This document shows positions 1 through 6,022 of a stretch of 13,241 nucleotides of DNA, one piece after another. The first letter of the stretch is position 1. Every line of letters starts with the position of its first letter. Under the pieces are notes generated by a model. It was not told the DNA's origin. It made no database searches and saw only the letters and a list, made by a program, of their open reading frames with translations. Both the position numbers and the translations under genes were made by a program. The stretch comes from Acidobacteriaceae bacterium UBA1795 (GTDB lineage Bacteria > Acidobacteriota > Terriglobia > Terriglobales > Acidobacteriaceae), in assembly GCA_002314435.1 (NCBI GenBank), contig DCFV01000046.1:1-13241 (forward strand), read 5' to 3'.

Positions 1-103
1 GAGGCAGCGGCGAGTAAAAGACGCGAACGTCGTCCGCTTGGAAAACGATCAAACCGTTTTCCACTTTCCCGCGACGGCGGCGACTGGTTAACTGATCTCG
101 CAT
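1..103 (-). CDS. Possible partial CDS of unknown function (start only; runs off left edge)
   Basis: Reading the minus strand from an ATG at 101-103, the frame stays open to the window edge, giving about 34 codons that begin MRDQLTSRRRRGKVENG. It starts 25 nt after the stop of the dehydrogenase-like gene and in the same direction, so it could be the third gene of that operon. There is no convincing Shine-Dalgarno sequence in front of the ATG; an in-frame TTG 21 nt upstream is an alternative start. The first residues are very basic, followed by a more hydrophobic stretch. An open frame this short can occur by chance and I recognise no family. Confidence 0.35.
   Translation of the reverse strand, partial: MRDQLTSRRRRGKVENGLIVFQADDVRVFYSPLP
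40..62. repeat. Perfect inverted repeat (8-bp arms, 7-nt loop)
   Basis: GGAAAACG at 40-47 is the exact reverse complement of CGTTTTCC at 55-62. It could form a small hairpin in RNA from either strand. There is no T-run on either side, so it is not a standard intrinsic terminator. If the partial frame at 1-103 is real, the repeat lies inside its codons and may be coincidental. Confidence 0.4.
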
Positions 104-128
104 GTGGGCGGAGAATGGGGGCAAGTCA

Positions 129-659
129 TCAGCTCGCTGGGTCGGCTTCAAAACGGGGCGTATAGCCCAGCCGCTGCCAGAACGCGCCCACCAATTCCAC
201 CGTCTCTGCGCTCGTCTGCGGTCCAGTATGCAGCAGCAACTCTCCGACCGCTGTCTCCGGTCCACGCGCTGCCAGCTCTCTCGCATTCATCACCATCGCC
301 ACGCACTTATCGGCGCGATAGGTGCAGGAAGCCAGGTCCGCAATCGACATCCGCGTTGTCGGCGAAGCAATCACCGTGCGCGGCGGGGCCATTCGGTCCA
401 GCAGGCAAAAGATCTCCAGCTTCGACTCAAGTTCATCCGGAACGCAGTCAATCGCCAGGTCCGCGTCACGCACCGCGTCCTCAATTGAAGACATAAATGC
501 CACATTGTCTGCCGCGCTGTACTGCTGCCGGATGTACTCCTGCGCGTGATGCAGATTGGCCGGCATCACGTCCTCAAGGCGCACTGCGCAGCCGGCGCGC
601 GCCGCGGCCAGAGCCAGCCACCGGCCCAGCGGGCCGGCGCCGATAATCGCAACGTTCAC
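129..659 (-). CDS. Stand-alone 3-hydroxyacyl-CoA dehydrogenase-like NAD-binding domain protein
   Basis: The 176-aa product starts at a GTG (657-659) preceded by AAGGTG 5 nt upstream. Residues 3-30 form a Rossmann start with the dinucleotide motif GAGPLG at 7-12. The stretch AIDCVPDELESK near 69-80 and the following APPRTVIAS block (91-99) match the layout of the NAD-binding domain of 3-hydroxyacyl-CoA dehydrogenases. The family is usually about 280 aa or more, with a second helical domain that completes the active site; here the protein ends where that domain would begin. The HFFNP-type segment carrying the catalytic His aligns with VMNAR (123-127) and has no His, and the usual N-T-S-S substrate loop reads SPTTR (99-103). 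It is therefore probably not an ordinary beta-oxidation enzyme; NAD(H) binding is inferred, substrate unknown. It follows the 60-aa gene by 9 nt and is surely co-transcribed with it. Confidence 0.8.
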   Translation of the reverse strand: MNVAIIGAGPLGRWLALAAARAGCAVRLEDVMPANLHHAQEYIRQQYSAADNVAFMSSIEDAVRDADLAIDCVPDELESKLEIFCLLDRMAPPRTVIASPTTRMSIADLASCTYRADKCVAMVMNARELAARGPETAVGELLLHTGPQTSAETVELVGAFWQRLGYTPRFEADPAS

Positions 660-668
660 AGGATCACC

Positions 669-851
669 TTACTTAGCCTGCAGGGCCAGGCGCACATCCT
701 CGGCGTTGGGCTTGGAGCGCAGCAGATGCTCGCTCACCAGTGCGCGCTCCTCTTCAGGAAGCGTGGGCGCCAGCGCCAGCACGCGGCGCAGAGTGACCGA
801 AACATCATCGATGTAATTCATCAGGCGAATTGCTTCTCCAGAAAGCGGCAT
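669..851 (-). CDS. Small protein of unknown function (60 aa)
   Basis: The chosen start is the ATG at 849-851, with AGGGA 4 nt upstream; the frame is open further 5' but that part would run through a strong palindrome, so the short form is preferred. The product begins MPLSGEAIRLMNYID and is predicted largely helical, charged and soluble, with no signal peptide, membrane segment or cysteine. Its TAA stop overlaps the Shine-Dalgarno of the dehydrogenase-like gene, 9 nt before that GTG, so translation is likely coupled. I do not recognise a family. A partner or regulatory role for the downstream protein is possible but is only inferred from the gene order. Confidence 0.65.
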   Translation of the reverse strand: MPLSGEAIRLMNYIDDVSVTLRRVLALAPTLPEEERALVSEHLLRSKPNAEDVRLALQAK

Positions 852-879
852 GGAATCCCTCGCGTTGAAGTCAGGCTCT

Positions 880-885
880 ATTGTA
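880..885 (-). promoter_or_regulatory. Candidate -10 element for the 60-aa gene operon
   Basis: On the minus strand TACAAT (5 of 6 to the sigma70 -10 consensus) lies 28 nt upstream of the ATG at 851. The expected start site would give a leader of roughly 20 nt that contains the AGGGA ribosome site. No good -35 hexamer is found 16-18 nt upstream (best is TTTCCT/TTCCTG), so the promoter would need an activator or another sigma factor. Confidence 0.4.
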
Positions 886-930
886 GGGGGTCGGGTCCGA
901 AGCAGGAAAGGCGTGTCATCTGATGCAGCC

Positions 931-973
931 AGGCGGCCCATCCTCCCACAAGGAATGGGCCGTCTGGCCGCCT
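931..973. terminator. Strong palindromic hairpin downstream of the ABC permease gene
   Basis: CGGCCCATCCT (934-944) pairs with AGGAATGGGCCG (951-962) around the loop CCCACA with a single bulge. AGGCGGCC (931-938) is also a perfect inverted repeat of GGCCGCCT (966-973), so two partly exclusive pairings exist. It sits 58 nt after the permease stop and before the promoter of the next minus-strand gene, which fits a transcription end or mRNA-stabilising 3' hairpin. No U-tract follows on the minus strand, so it would be a non-canonical terminator. Confidence 0.45.
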
Positions 974-1030
974 CCGGACACCTCATTCTTCAGGCCGGAG
1001 TTCTCTTCCCTGCCTGCCACGAACAATGTA

Positions 1031-2143
1031 CTAGAGCGTCCGTTTGAATAGGGGCGTAGCAATCAGCAGGGTACCAATGCCGAAGACGAACAGGAACAGC
1101 AAATCAGTCTGGATCGCCGCAAACCCACCATCCTTAAGGAGCGTCGCCTTGAAGCCATGAATCGCGTAGCTGAACGGATCGACCACCGCAATTGCACGTA
1201 GCCACTTCGGAAACGCCGCAATCGGATAGATGGCGCCTGAAGGGAAATACAGCAGCGTGTTCAACACGCCGAACATTGCGCGCGGTACCAGCGGGTCATC
1301 CACCCGCACCATCATCAGAAACATCATTCCGTTGAACGCAATCGAGGTGCCCAAAATCAGCAGCAGCATGTTCAGCATTGCCATGGGATGAAAGATCACG
1401 CCAAGTCCCGCCATCAGCGTGCCAATTACCGTGAGGCAGACGCCGCTAAGCACCGCCTTGATTGCGCCGGCAATGTTCAGCCCCATCACCAACTCCAGTT
1501 TGCTGATCGGCGTAACAAGGTAGCCTTCGTGCACACCGCGCGCCTTGTCGTCGATGTAGAGCATGCCGCCGCCGATCATCACCGAAATGTACATCGCAAG
1601 CGCAATGCACCCTGGCAGCAGATACTTCATGTACTCAACGTACGGATACAGTTCCACAATCTGCAGCGCAATCTGCTTCACCACTCGGTCCTCGATCACC
1701 GGCTGGTTCATTGCGTTCACTAGCGACTGCATCTCCGACTCGATCGACGCGCTCAGGAACTGGTCAGTGTTGTCCACCACGAGGCCGATCTTTGGTGCGG
1801 CCTGCGCGTAAACGCGGCGTGAGTACTGCGCGGGAATAATCACCGCCGCGTCTACTTTGCCCGTGCGCACATCCTCGCGTGCAGTGTCCTCGTCGTCATA
1901 GCGAACCGTGGTGAATGTAGCGATATTCGCGGCAACCGCGTCGAAAGCCTCATGGACCTTCACAGCCTGAGGCCCTCGGTCGTAGTCCACCACCGCCACT
2001 CGTGCGCCACGAATCTTGCCGCCAAACGCGTTACCCAGAATGATCAGCTGCACCAGCGGCAGCATCATCGACATGATCATCAGAACTGGCGAGCGGAAGA
2101 ACTTGCGCATCTCGCGTTCGACGATGGCGAGCATTCTGTTCAT
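1031..2143 (-). CDS. ABC-2 type transporter permease (YhhJ/YbhR-like)
   Basis: The 370-aa product is the membrane subunit of an ABC exporter. It has one membrane segment near the N-terminus (about 19-39, after the basic REMRKFFRSP), a large extracytoplasmic region (about 40-175), then five further segments from about 174 to the C-terminus. This is the ABC-2 (PF12698-like) topology. The ATG overlaps the stop of the ATPase gene in an ATGA junction, and GGAG lies 7 nt upstream inside the ATPase coding sequence, showing coupled translation. E. coli YbhFSR uses two different permeases; only one is present here, so it would have to act as a homodimer. With the HlyD adaptor upstream it is likely part of an envelope-spanning drug or toxin efflux pump. 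The substrate cannot be read from sequence. Confidence 0.92.
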   Translation of the reverse strand: MNRMLAIVEREMRKFFRSPVLMIMSMMLPLVQLIILGNAFGGKIRGARVAVVDYDRGPQAVKVHEAFDAVAANIATFTTVRYDDEDTAREDVRTGKVDAAVIIPAQYSRRVYAQAAPKIGLVVDNTDQFLSASIESEMQSLVNAMNQPVIEDRVVKQIALQIVELYPYVEYMKYLLPGCIALAMYISVMIGGGMLYIDDKARGVHEGYLVTPISKLELVMGLNIAGAIKAVLSGVCLTVIGTLMAGLGVIFHPMAMLNMLLLILGTSIAFNGMMFLMMVRVDDPLVPRAMFGVLNTLLYFPSGAIYPIAAFPKWLRAIAVVDPFSYAIHGFKATLLKDGGFAAIQTDLLFLFVFGIGTLLIATPLFKRTL

Positions 2144-3180
2144 GGCTGGGCTCCGGGCCGCGGCGGCATCACAAAGTTCACCGGCTTTACCTGTTCATCG
2201 CGCAACTGCCGGCCGGTGTAGTGGACAAAAACGTCATCAAGCGAAGTGTTCTGCACGCTGAGAGACGTAAGTTGCTCGCCCAGTCCCGCCGCCATCTCCA
2301 CCAACTGCGTCGTGGTCTTCGAGCCATTCGATGTGAGCACGCGATAAACACCCGCCGACTGCGACTGCACCTCAGTCACATCCGGCAGAGCCTCCAACCG
2401 CGCCTTCCACGTATCGTCCTCGCGCTGAAACTGCACTTCAACCACATTCGATCCCGGCACACTCTGCTTCAACTCCACCGGCGTGCCGAGCGCCACCAGC
2501 TTGCCATGGTCAACAATGGCAATGCGGTCGCACAACCGATCCGCCTCTTCCATGTAGTGCGTCGTCAGCAGCATCGTCAGATTGCGCGTCTTCTTCAGGT
2601 GGTTCAGCATCTCCCAAACTGCGATGCGCGAAACAGGATCAAGCCCTGTTGTCGGCTCGTCAAGGAAGAAGATGCTCGGGTTGTGCACCAGGCCACGCGC
2701 AATCTCCACCCGCCGCCGCATACCTCCGGAAAGCGTCTTGGTTTGCGCGTCGCGCCACTTCACCAGGTCCACAGCCTCCAGCACTTCCTGGATGTTCCGC
2801 TCGCGTTCTGCGCGGCCTACGCTGTAGAGCTTGGCGTAGATGCTCAGGTTCTCTTCGACCGTCAGGTCAGGATCGCTGGTCAGCGCCTGCGGAATCACCC
2901 CGATCATACGGCGCACCGCGTCGGAGTCCTTCGTCACATCGTAACCGCCCACCAGCGCACGGCCAGCCGTCACCGGAATCAGCGTCGTCATCATGCGGAT
3001 CAGCGTGCTCTTGCCTGCGCCATTCGGCCCAAGCAGTCCGAAGATCTCGCCCTCAGCCACGGAGAAGCTGATTCCCTTCACAGCCTCGAAGTCGCCGTAG
3101 CGCTTCACGATATTTTCGACTCCAATCGCTAGAGGCGTCCCCTCCACCATGGGCTCCGGTTTGTGGTGCCTGAAGCTCAT
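2140..3180 (-). CDS. ABC transporter ATP-binding protein (single nucleotide-binding domain)
   Basis: The 346-aa cytoplasmic ATPase has all expected motifs: Walker A GPNGAGKST (51-59), Q-loop Gln 98, signature LSGGM (150-154), Walker B IFFLDE with catalytic Glu 175, D-loop GLDP (179-182) and switch His 208. A C-terminal extension (about 245-325), ending in the TSLDDVFVHYTGR segment, is typical of the drug-exporter (DrrA/YbhF/CcmA-like) subfamily. It energises the downstream ABC-2 permease. E. coli YbhF has two such domains in one chain, while this protein has one, so it should dimerise. The ATG at 3180 overlaps the adaptor stop (ATGA). An in-frame ATG at 3150, preceded by GGAG, is an alternative start that would remove a poorly conserved 10-residue tail. 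Confidence 0.95.
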   Translation of the reverse strand: MSFRHHKPEPMVEGTPLAIGVENIVKRYGDFEAVKGISFSVAEGEIFGLLGPNGAGKSTLIRMMTTLIPVTAGRALVGGYDVTKDSDAVRRMIGVIPQALTSDPDLTVEENLSIYAKLYSVGRAERERNIQEVLEAVDLVKWRDAQTKTLSGGMRRRVEIARGLVHNPSIFFLDEPTTGLDPVSRIAVWEMLNHLKKTRNLTMLLTTHYMEEADRLCDRIAIVDHGKLVALGTPVELKQSVPGSNVVEVQFQREDDTWKARLEALPDVTEVQSQSAGVYRVLTSNGSKTTTQLVEMAAGLGEQLTSLSVQNTSLDDVFVHYTGRQLRDEQVKPVNFVMPPRPGAQP

Positions 3181-4244
3181 TGCTTCACCAGTTTGCTCTT
3201 CGGCACGTACACCTCGGCTGTCATGCCGGGCACAAACCGCTCGTCGGTATTGGGGATCAGCAGCTTGATCTGCACCGTGCGAATATCGCGCTTGCGTCCG
3301 CCATTGACGTCGCGCTGCGTGGCAAAGTCCGCCAGCGACGACTTCGCAATCACCTTGCCTTGTAAGGTTGCGCCGCTCGGCATCACCACGCGCAGCATGT
3401 CGCCCACCTGCACCGCGTCCGCTTGCGTTTCGGGCAGCGGCGCATACACCCAGGTCTGCGTGAGGTCCATGATCGTCGCGATCGTGCCGCCCACGGCCAG
3501 CACTTCGCCCTGCCGCGCCGCAAGCACATTCACCTTGCCCGTGACTGGCGCAGACACCTGCGCGTAACCCAGTTCCACGCTCGCCTGATCCGCCAGAGCC
3601 TTTGCATTCAGCACCTGATTGCGCGTCGATGCCACAGTCCGAGCAGAAGCAGCGGCCAGAAGTTCATGGGCTCGCGCCGCGTGCAGCGACGCTTCCGCAG
3701 CCGCCAGCGTGTGTTTCGCCGCCTCCGCCGCAGCCTGCGACGCGCGCAGGCTCGCCGTAGCTTCGTCGCTCGCCTGTTGGCTCGTGATGCCTTGCTTTGC
3801 CAGCGCCACGGTCCGCGTCGTGTCTGCCTGCTGGTGTTCCAGATTGGCTTCCGCCTGCGTCACGGTTGCCTGCGCCGCGCGCACCTGCGCCTCAGCGTTG
3901 ACTGTGGCGCTCGTAGTCTCGCCCAGGTTCTGTCGCTCGGTCTCCACAGTCTCGCCCAGCTTTGCCTCGTTGCTGGCCACGGTGGCTTCGGCAGCCTTCT
4001 GCGCAGCGGCCAGGTCGTCGCTCTCGATCAACGCAATGAGCTGGCCGATCTGCACACTCTGGCCTTCCTCGATGGAAAGTGTCTGGATGCGTCCGGCAAT
4101 CTTCGCGCTTACCAGCACCTCATTCGCATCTACCGTTCCAATCAATTTCAGGTCGCTTGGCGGCCGTGCAGTCAGCAGATACCAGGCGAGTGATCCGAGC
4201 GTAAGCAGTCCCAGAATCAGAAACACTCTATTGCGCGCGTTCAT
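3177..4244 (-). CDS. HlyD-family periplasmic adaptor (membrane fusion protein, YbhG-like)
   Basis: The 355-aa protein has an N-terminal membrane anchor (about 6-24) and then the two halves of a lipoyl/barrel-sandwich domain: residues 45-73 (VSAKIAGRIQTL...) and a second half starting at YAQVSAPVTGKV. Between them lies an alanine-, glutamine- and glutamate-rich alpha-helical hairpin of about 140 residues, the part that docks onto a TolC-like outer-membrane channel. A beta-barrel domain follows. It links the inner-membrane ABC exporter to the outer membrane. GGAGG lies 4 nt before the ATG. The gene overlaps the TetR gene by 17 nt and the ATPase gene by 4 nt. No outer-membrane channel gene is present in the window, so TolC is presumably supplied from elsewhere. 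Confidence 0.93.
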   Translation of the reverse strand: MNARNRVFLILGLLTLGSLAWYLLTARPPSDLKLIGTVDANEVLVSAKIAGRIQTLSIEEGQSVQIGQLIALIESDDLAAAQKAAEATVASNEAKLGETVETERQNLGETTSATVNAEAQVRAAQATVTQAEANLEHQQADTTRTVALAKQGITSQQASDEATASLRASQAAAEAAKHTLAAAEASLHAARAHELLAAASARTVASTRNQVLNAKALADQASVELGYAQVSAPVTGKVNVLAARQGEVLAVGGTIATIMDLTQTWVYAPLPETQADAVQVGDMLRVVMPSGATLQGKVIAKSSLADFATQRDVNGGRKRDIRTVQIKLLIPNTDERFVPGMTAEVYVPKSKLVKQ

Positions 4245-4977
4245 CGATCCTCCGGATGATTGGCCGATCGATCTTCACTTCCGGCATCGGCGTGTCGGCA
4301 AGCACGCGTGCGGCAAGCTCGGCTCCATGACTGCGATCGCGGAAGATCGTCTGCCCCAGGAACTCGACAATGGCTTTGCGCCGCTCCGCCAGAACTTTTA
4401 CGTCGAACGGCTCGTCTGGCAGCATCTGCCGCCAAAGTGGTGCGCTCATAAAATAGAAAACATTCGTCCCAAGGGTGCTCAGGTGTATCTGCAGCCAGTC
4501 CACTTGAATCAGTTCGCCCGACTCGATACCCTCGAGCACCACTGCCTGATACGCCTTCAGCATGGGCGCAAACACTCTCTGCACCAGCAGTGACATCGCT
4601 CCCGGCTCGCCCTTGTGCAGCCGCATCATCTCCTGCTGCATAAGGCTCTGGAATTCTGTCTGGGAAAGAATCCGGTCAAAGTGGTTAAGCGTGTTCTGCA
4701 ACACGCGTTCTCCGGGCGAAGTCGAGTTCTGCAGCACCGCCATCGTTGCATCGCGCATGCGTGCTGCGATCACCTCAAGCGAGGCCAGATAGAGGTTGTC
4801 CTTGCTTTCGAAGTAGTAGTACAGCAACGCCTTATTTACTCCGGCGGCCTGCGCAATTCGCTCCGTGCGAGCTCCGGCAAGCCCGTTCGCGCTGAACTCC
4901 TTCAACGCGGCGTCCAGAATGCGTGCGCGACTCTCGGCTGCGCGATCAGAGGCGGCGGTATGGGATGCATGTGCCAT
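4228..4977 (-). CDS. TetR-family transcriptional regulator (CecR/YbiH-like)
   Basis: The 249-aa protein carries a TetR helix-turn-helix at about residues 18-64 with the hallmark segment RIAQAAGVNKALLYYYFESK (40-59). The remaining part is a helical ligand-binding and dimerisation domain, longer than in typical 190-220-aa members. It heads the operon TetR - adaptor - ATPase - permease, the same set that E. coli CecR controls in ybhGFSR, so it is inferred to repress its own operon until a toxic ligand binds. A perfect palindrome sits 7-20 nt upstream of the ATG. There is no clear Shine-Dalgarno sequence, as the operator occupies its place; the leader would be very short, so near-leaderless initiation is possible. 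The next in-frame ATG would delete the DNA-binding domain. Confidence 0.92.
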   Translation of the reverse strand: MAHASHTAASDRAAESRARILDAALKEFSANGLAGARTERIAQAAGVNKALLYYYFESKDNLYLASLEVIAARMRDATMAVLQNSTSPGERVLQNTLNHFDRILSQTEFQSLMQQEMMRLHKGEPGAMSLLVQRVFAPMLKAYQAVVLEGIESGELIQVDWLQIHLSTLGTNVFYFMSAPLWRQMLPDEPFDVKVLAERRKAIVEFLGQTIFRDRSHGAELAARVLADTPMPEVKIDRPIIRRIDERAQ

Positions 4978-4981
4978 AACT

Positions 4982-4999
4982 TAACTAACCAGTTAGTAA
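4982..4999. promoter_or_regulatory. Palindromic TetR-type operator in front of the efflux operon
   Basis: ACTAAC (4984-4989), two central bases CA, then GTTAGT (4992-4997) form a perfect 14-bp palindrome, extended by two further matching A/T pairs on each side after one mismatch. It lies between the putative -10 box and the ATG of the TetR gene, covering the likely transcription start. TetR-family proteins commonly bind such palindromes in their own promoters, so autoregulation is the simple reading. Confidence 0.7.
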
Positions 5000-5026
5000 A
5001 ATACTACACGGACGCATTCCTTGCAA
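4998..5026 (-). promoter_or_regulatory. Candidate sigma70-type promoter of the TetR-efflux operon
   Basis: On the minus strand, TTGCAA (5021-5026) and TATTTT (4998-5003) are separated by exactly 17 nt; each matches its consensus at 4 of 6 positions. The predicted start site falls within the ACTAAC palindrome, about 10-15 nt from the ATG, which would let the repressor block RNA polymerase directly. Confidence 0.5.
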
Positions 5027-5068
5027 CCCTCAATTGTCTAATGCACGGAACTTCCAGTATCTGTATCC

Positions 5069-5086
5069 TTTTCAATATGTTGAAAA
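5069..5086. repeat. 18-bp palindrome TTTTCAA-TATG-TTGAAAA
   Basis: The arms 5069-5075 and 5080-5086 are exact reverse complements around TATG. It lies upstream of the TetR promoter and downstream of the 87-aa candidate ORF. Its symmetry and AT-rich nature suit a regulator-binding site; it could also form a short weak hairpin. No T-run follows that would make it a proper terminator. Confidence 0.45.
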
Positions 5087-5112
5087 TGAAGCGGGTACCA
5101 CACTCACTGGGT

Positions 5113-5376
5113 TTACGCCACGAAATGCACGTGCTCGACAGCGGGCAGAGCGACCGCAACGGACTCTGACTCAGTCTCTTCCCCAATCTCTACGAATTCC
5201 GCATCCACGCAGTCCGCGCCACGCTCCGAAGCACGCCGACGCGACGAGGACCCCTCGTTCCCCGCACTTCCCGTCCCGTCTACCTCAAGCCGCACGGCCG
5301 CAATGCTCTCGGTTCGTCTCGAATTCGTCAAAGCGCCTCCACGAACACCCTTGATCGCAGGAACGTCCATTGCCAT
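5113..5376 (-). CDS. Candidate small CDS of unknown function (87 aa)
   Basis: An ATG at 5374-5376 opens a frame encoding a product that begins MAMDVPAIKG and ends in AVEHVHFVA. Its middle part is basic and serine-rich, and its last 35 residues are strongly acidic (ADCVDAEFVEIGEETESE). My hand count of GC by codon position is about 70, 53 and 64 percent for positions 1, 2 and 3, with G very common at position 1, which is what coding DNA of this composition would show. Against it: no clear ribosome site (only a G-run) and no recognised family. The frame stays open upstream into the antisense of the frataxin gene, but that part is probably not coding. It is otherwise the only gene candidate in the 637-nt stretch between the TetR and frataxin genes. 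Confidence 0.4.
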   Translation of the reverse strand: MAMDVPAIKGVRGGALTNSRRTESIAAVRLEVDGTGSAGNEGSSSRRRASERGADCVDAEFVEIGEETESESVAVALPAVEHVHFVA

Positions 5377-5614
5377 CCCGCGCCCCCCGTGTCTTTTATC
5401 GGCGCGTCCTGGCGAACTTGAAGGTCTCTTCTCCAAGAGTAGTGCCTTTTCGACGCACCGCCCAGCATTCCACAGCAGCCGGACACGCGTGTCAGCCCAC
5501 TCCCACAACGTGCGCGAAGAGCGAAAACTCCCAAATAACCGCCAGAACCCCCGAAAGAACACGAACCAAGTTGTATAACAGGTAGCGTTCGCGACCCGCT
5601 TGTTACACTGGGGC
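5377..5614. other. Intergenic stretch upstream of the frataxin gene
   Basis: This 238-nt stretch separates the 87-aa candidate ORF from the plus-strand frataxin gene. TATAAC at 5574-5579 and TACACT at 5604-5609 are possible -10 boxes for the frataxin gene, but neither has a good -35 partner. I see no RNA gene or repeat in it. Confidence 0.4.
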
Positions 5615-5938
5615 ATGCAGGATGAACAGGACTTTCGGCGAGTAGCTGAAAGCGCCATCGAGGCGCTCAAAAAGCATTTGATATTGCGCGAAGAAGAGGA
5701 TGAACCAGGCTTCGAGGTCGAGGAGCAGAACGGCGTGCTTAACGTGGTGTTCGAGGAGCCGCCCGGCAAGTTTGTCATCACTCCCAACACGCCCGTGCGC
5801 CAAGTTTGGATCTCTGCTCTCTCCACCAGCTTCAAGCTCGACTGGGACTCGACAACAAGCGCCTTCGTGCTGCAGCGCACCGGTGAACAGCTCCAGACGC
5901 TGGTTGACCGGCTCATTGATGAAAACATCCGCGGCTGA
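5615..5938 (+). CDS. cyaY: Frataxin/CyaY-like iron-binding protein
   Basis: The 107-aa product from the ATG at 5615 matches the frataxin fold along its whole length (E. coli CyaY is 106 aa). An acidic first helix (DEQDFRRVAESAIEAL) is followed by the beta-sheet core: NGVLNVVFE (39-47), KFVIT, then the family hallmark QVWIS (63-67) with Trp 65, FKLDW (73-77), and a C-terminal helix TGEQLQTLVDRL. Frataxins bind iron and modulate cysteine desulfurase activity in Fe-S cluster assembly in the cytoplasm. An in-frame TTG 15 nt upstream is possible, but the ATG lines up better with the family. The ribosome site is weak (GGGG). No isc or suf gene is adjacent; the gene is a single transcription unit convergent with pstS. 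CyaY is best known from Proteobacteria, so its presence in a probable acidobacterium is of interest. Confidence 0.85.
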   Translation: MQDEQDFRRVAESAIEALKKHLILREEEDEPGFEVEEQNGVLNVVFEEPPGKFVITPNTPVRQVWISALSTSFKLDWDSTTSAFVLQRTGEQLQTLVDRLIDENIRG

Positions 5939-5972
5939 TCCTGCTCGCAGGAGCGTTCCTCGCAGCCACAAG

Positions 5973-6010
5973 AAAGCGGGTCCGGCGGCAACACCGGACC
6001 GCTTTGTTTT
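5973..6010 (+). terminator. Strong intrinsic terminator between cyaY and pstS
   Basis: AAAGCGGGTCCGG (5973-5985) pairs with CCGGACCGCTTT (5994-6005), with one bulged G and an 8-nt loop, followed by GTTTT. It lies 35 nt after the cyaY stop. On the other strand the stem is followed by TTTCTTG, so it may also end the pstS transcript as a bidirectional terminator. Confidence 0.85.
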
Positions 6011-6022
6011 CTGCAGGGAGGA

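Noticed and set aside
852..986. N-terminal extension of the 60-aa protein to 105 aa
   Set aside because: It would translate through the palindrome and the TACAAT promoter box, and the ATG at 851 has its own AGGGA site.
2221..3132. Plus-strand open frame of 303 codons antisense to the ABC ATPase
   Set aside because: Composition is His/Arg/Gln/Leu-rich, typical of the reverse strand of a GC-rich gene, and the ATPase on the other strand has every catalytic motif.
3423..4593. Long plus-strand frames antisense to the adaptor and TetR genes
   Set aside because: They arise from the alanine-rich codons of the adaptor; no motifs and no ribosome sites.
5940..5951. CCTGC-TC-GCAGG mini-palindrome right after cyaY
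   Set aside because: A 2-nt loop cannot close a hairpin well, and the strong terminator 20 nt further on explains transcription end.
5113..5994. Long minus-strand frame (293 codons) covering the frataxin gene on the opposite strand
   Set aside because: Its first two thirds are antisense to cyaY and low-complexity serine/cysteine/arginine-rich, with no family features. Only the last 87 codons look possibly coding and are reported separately.
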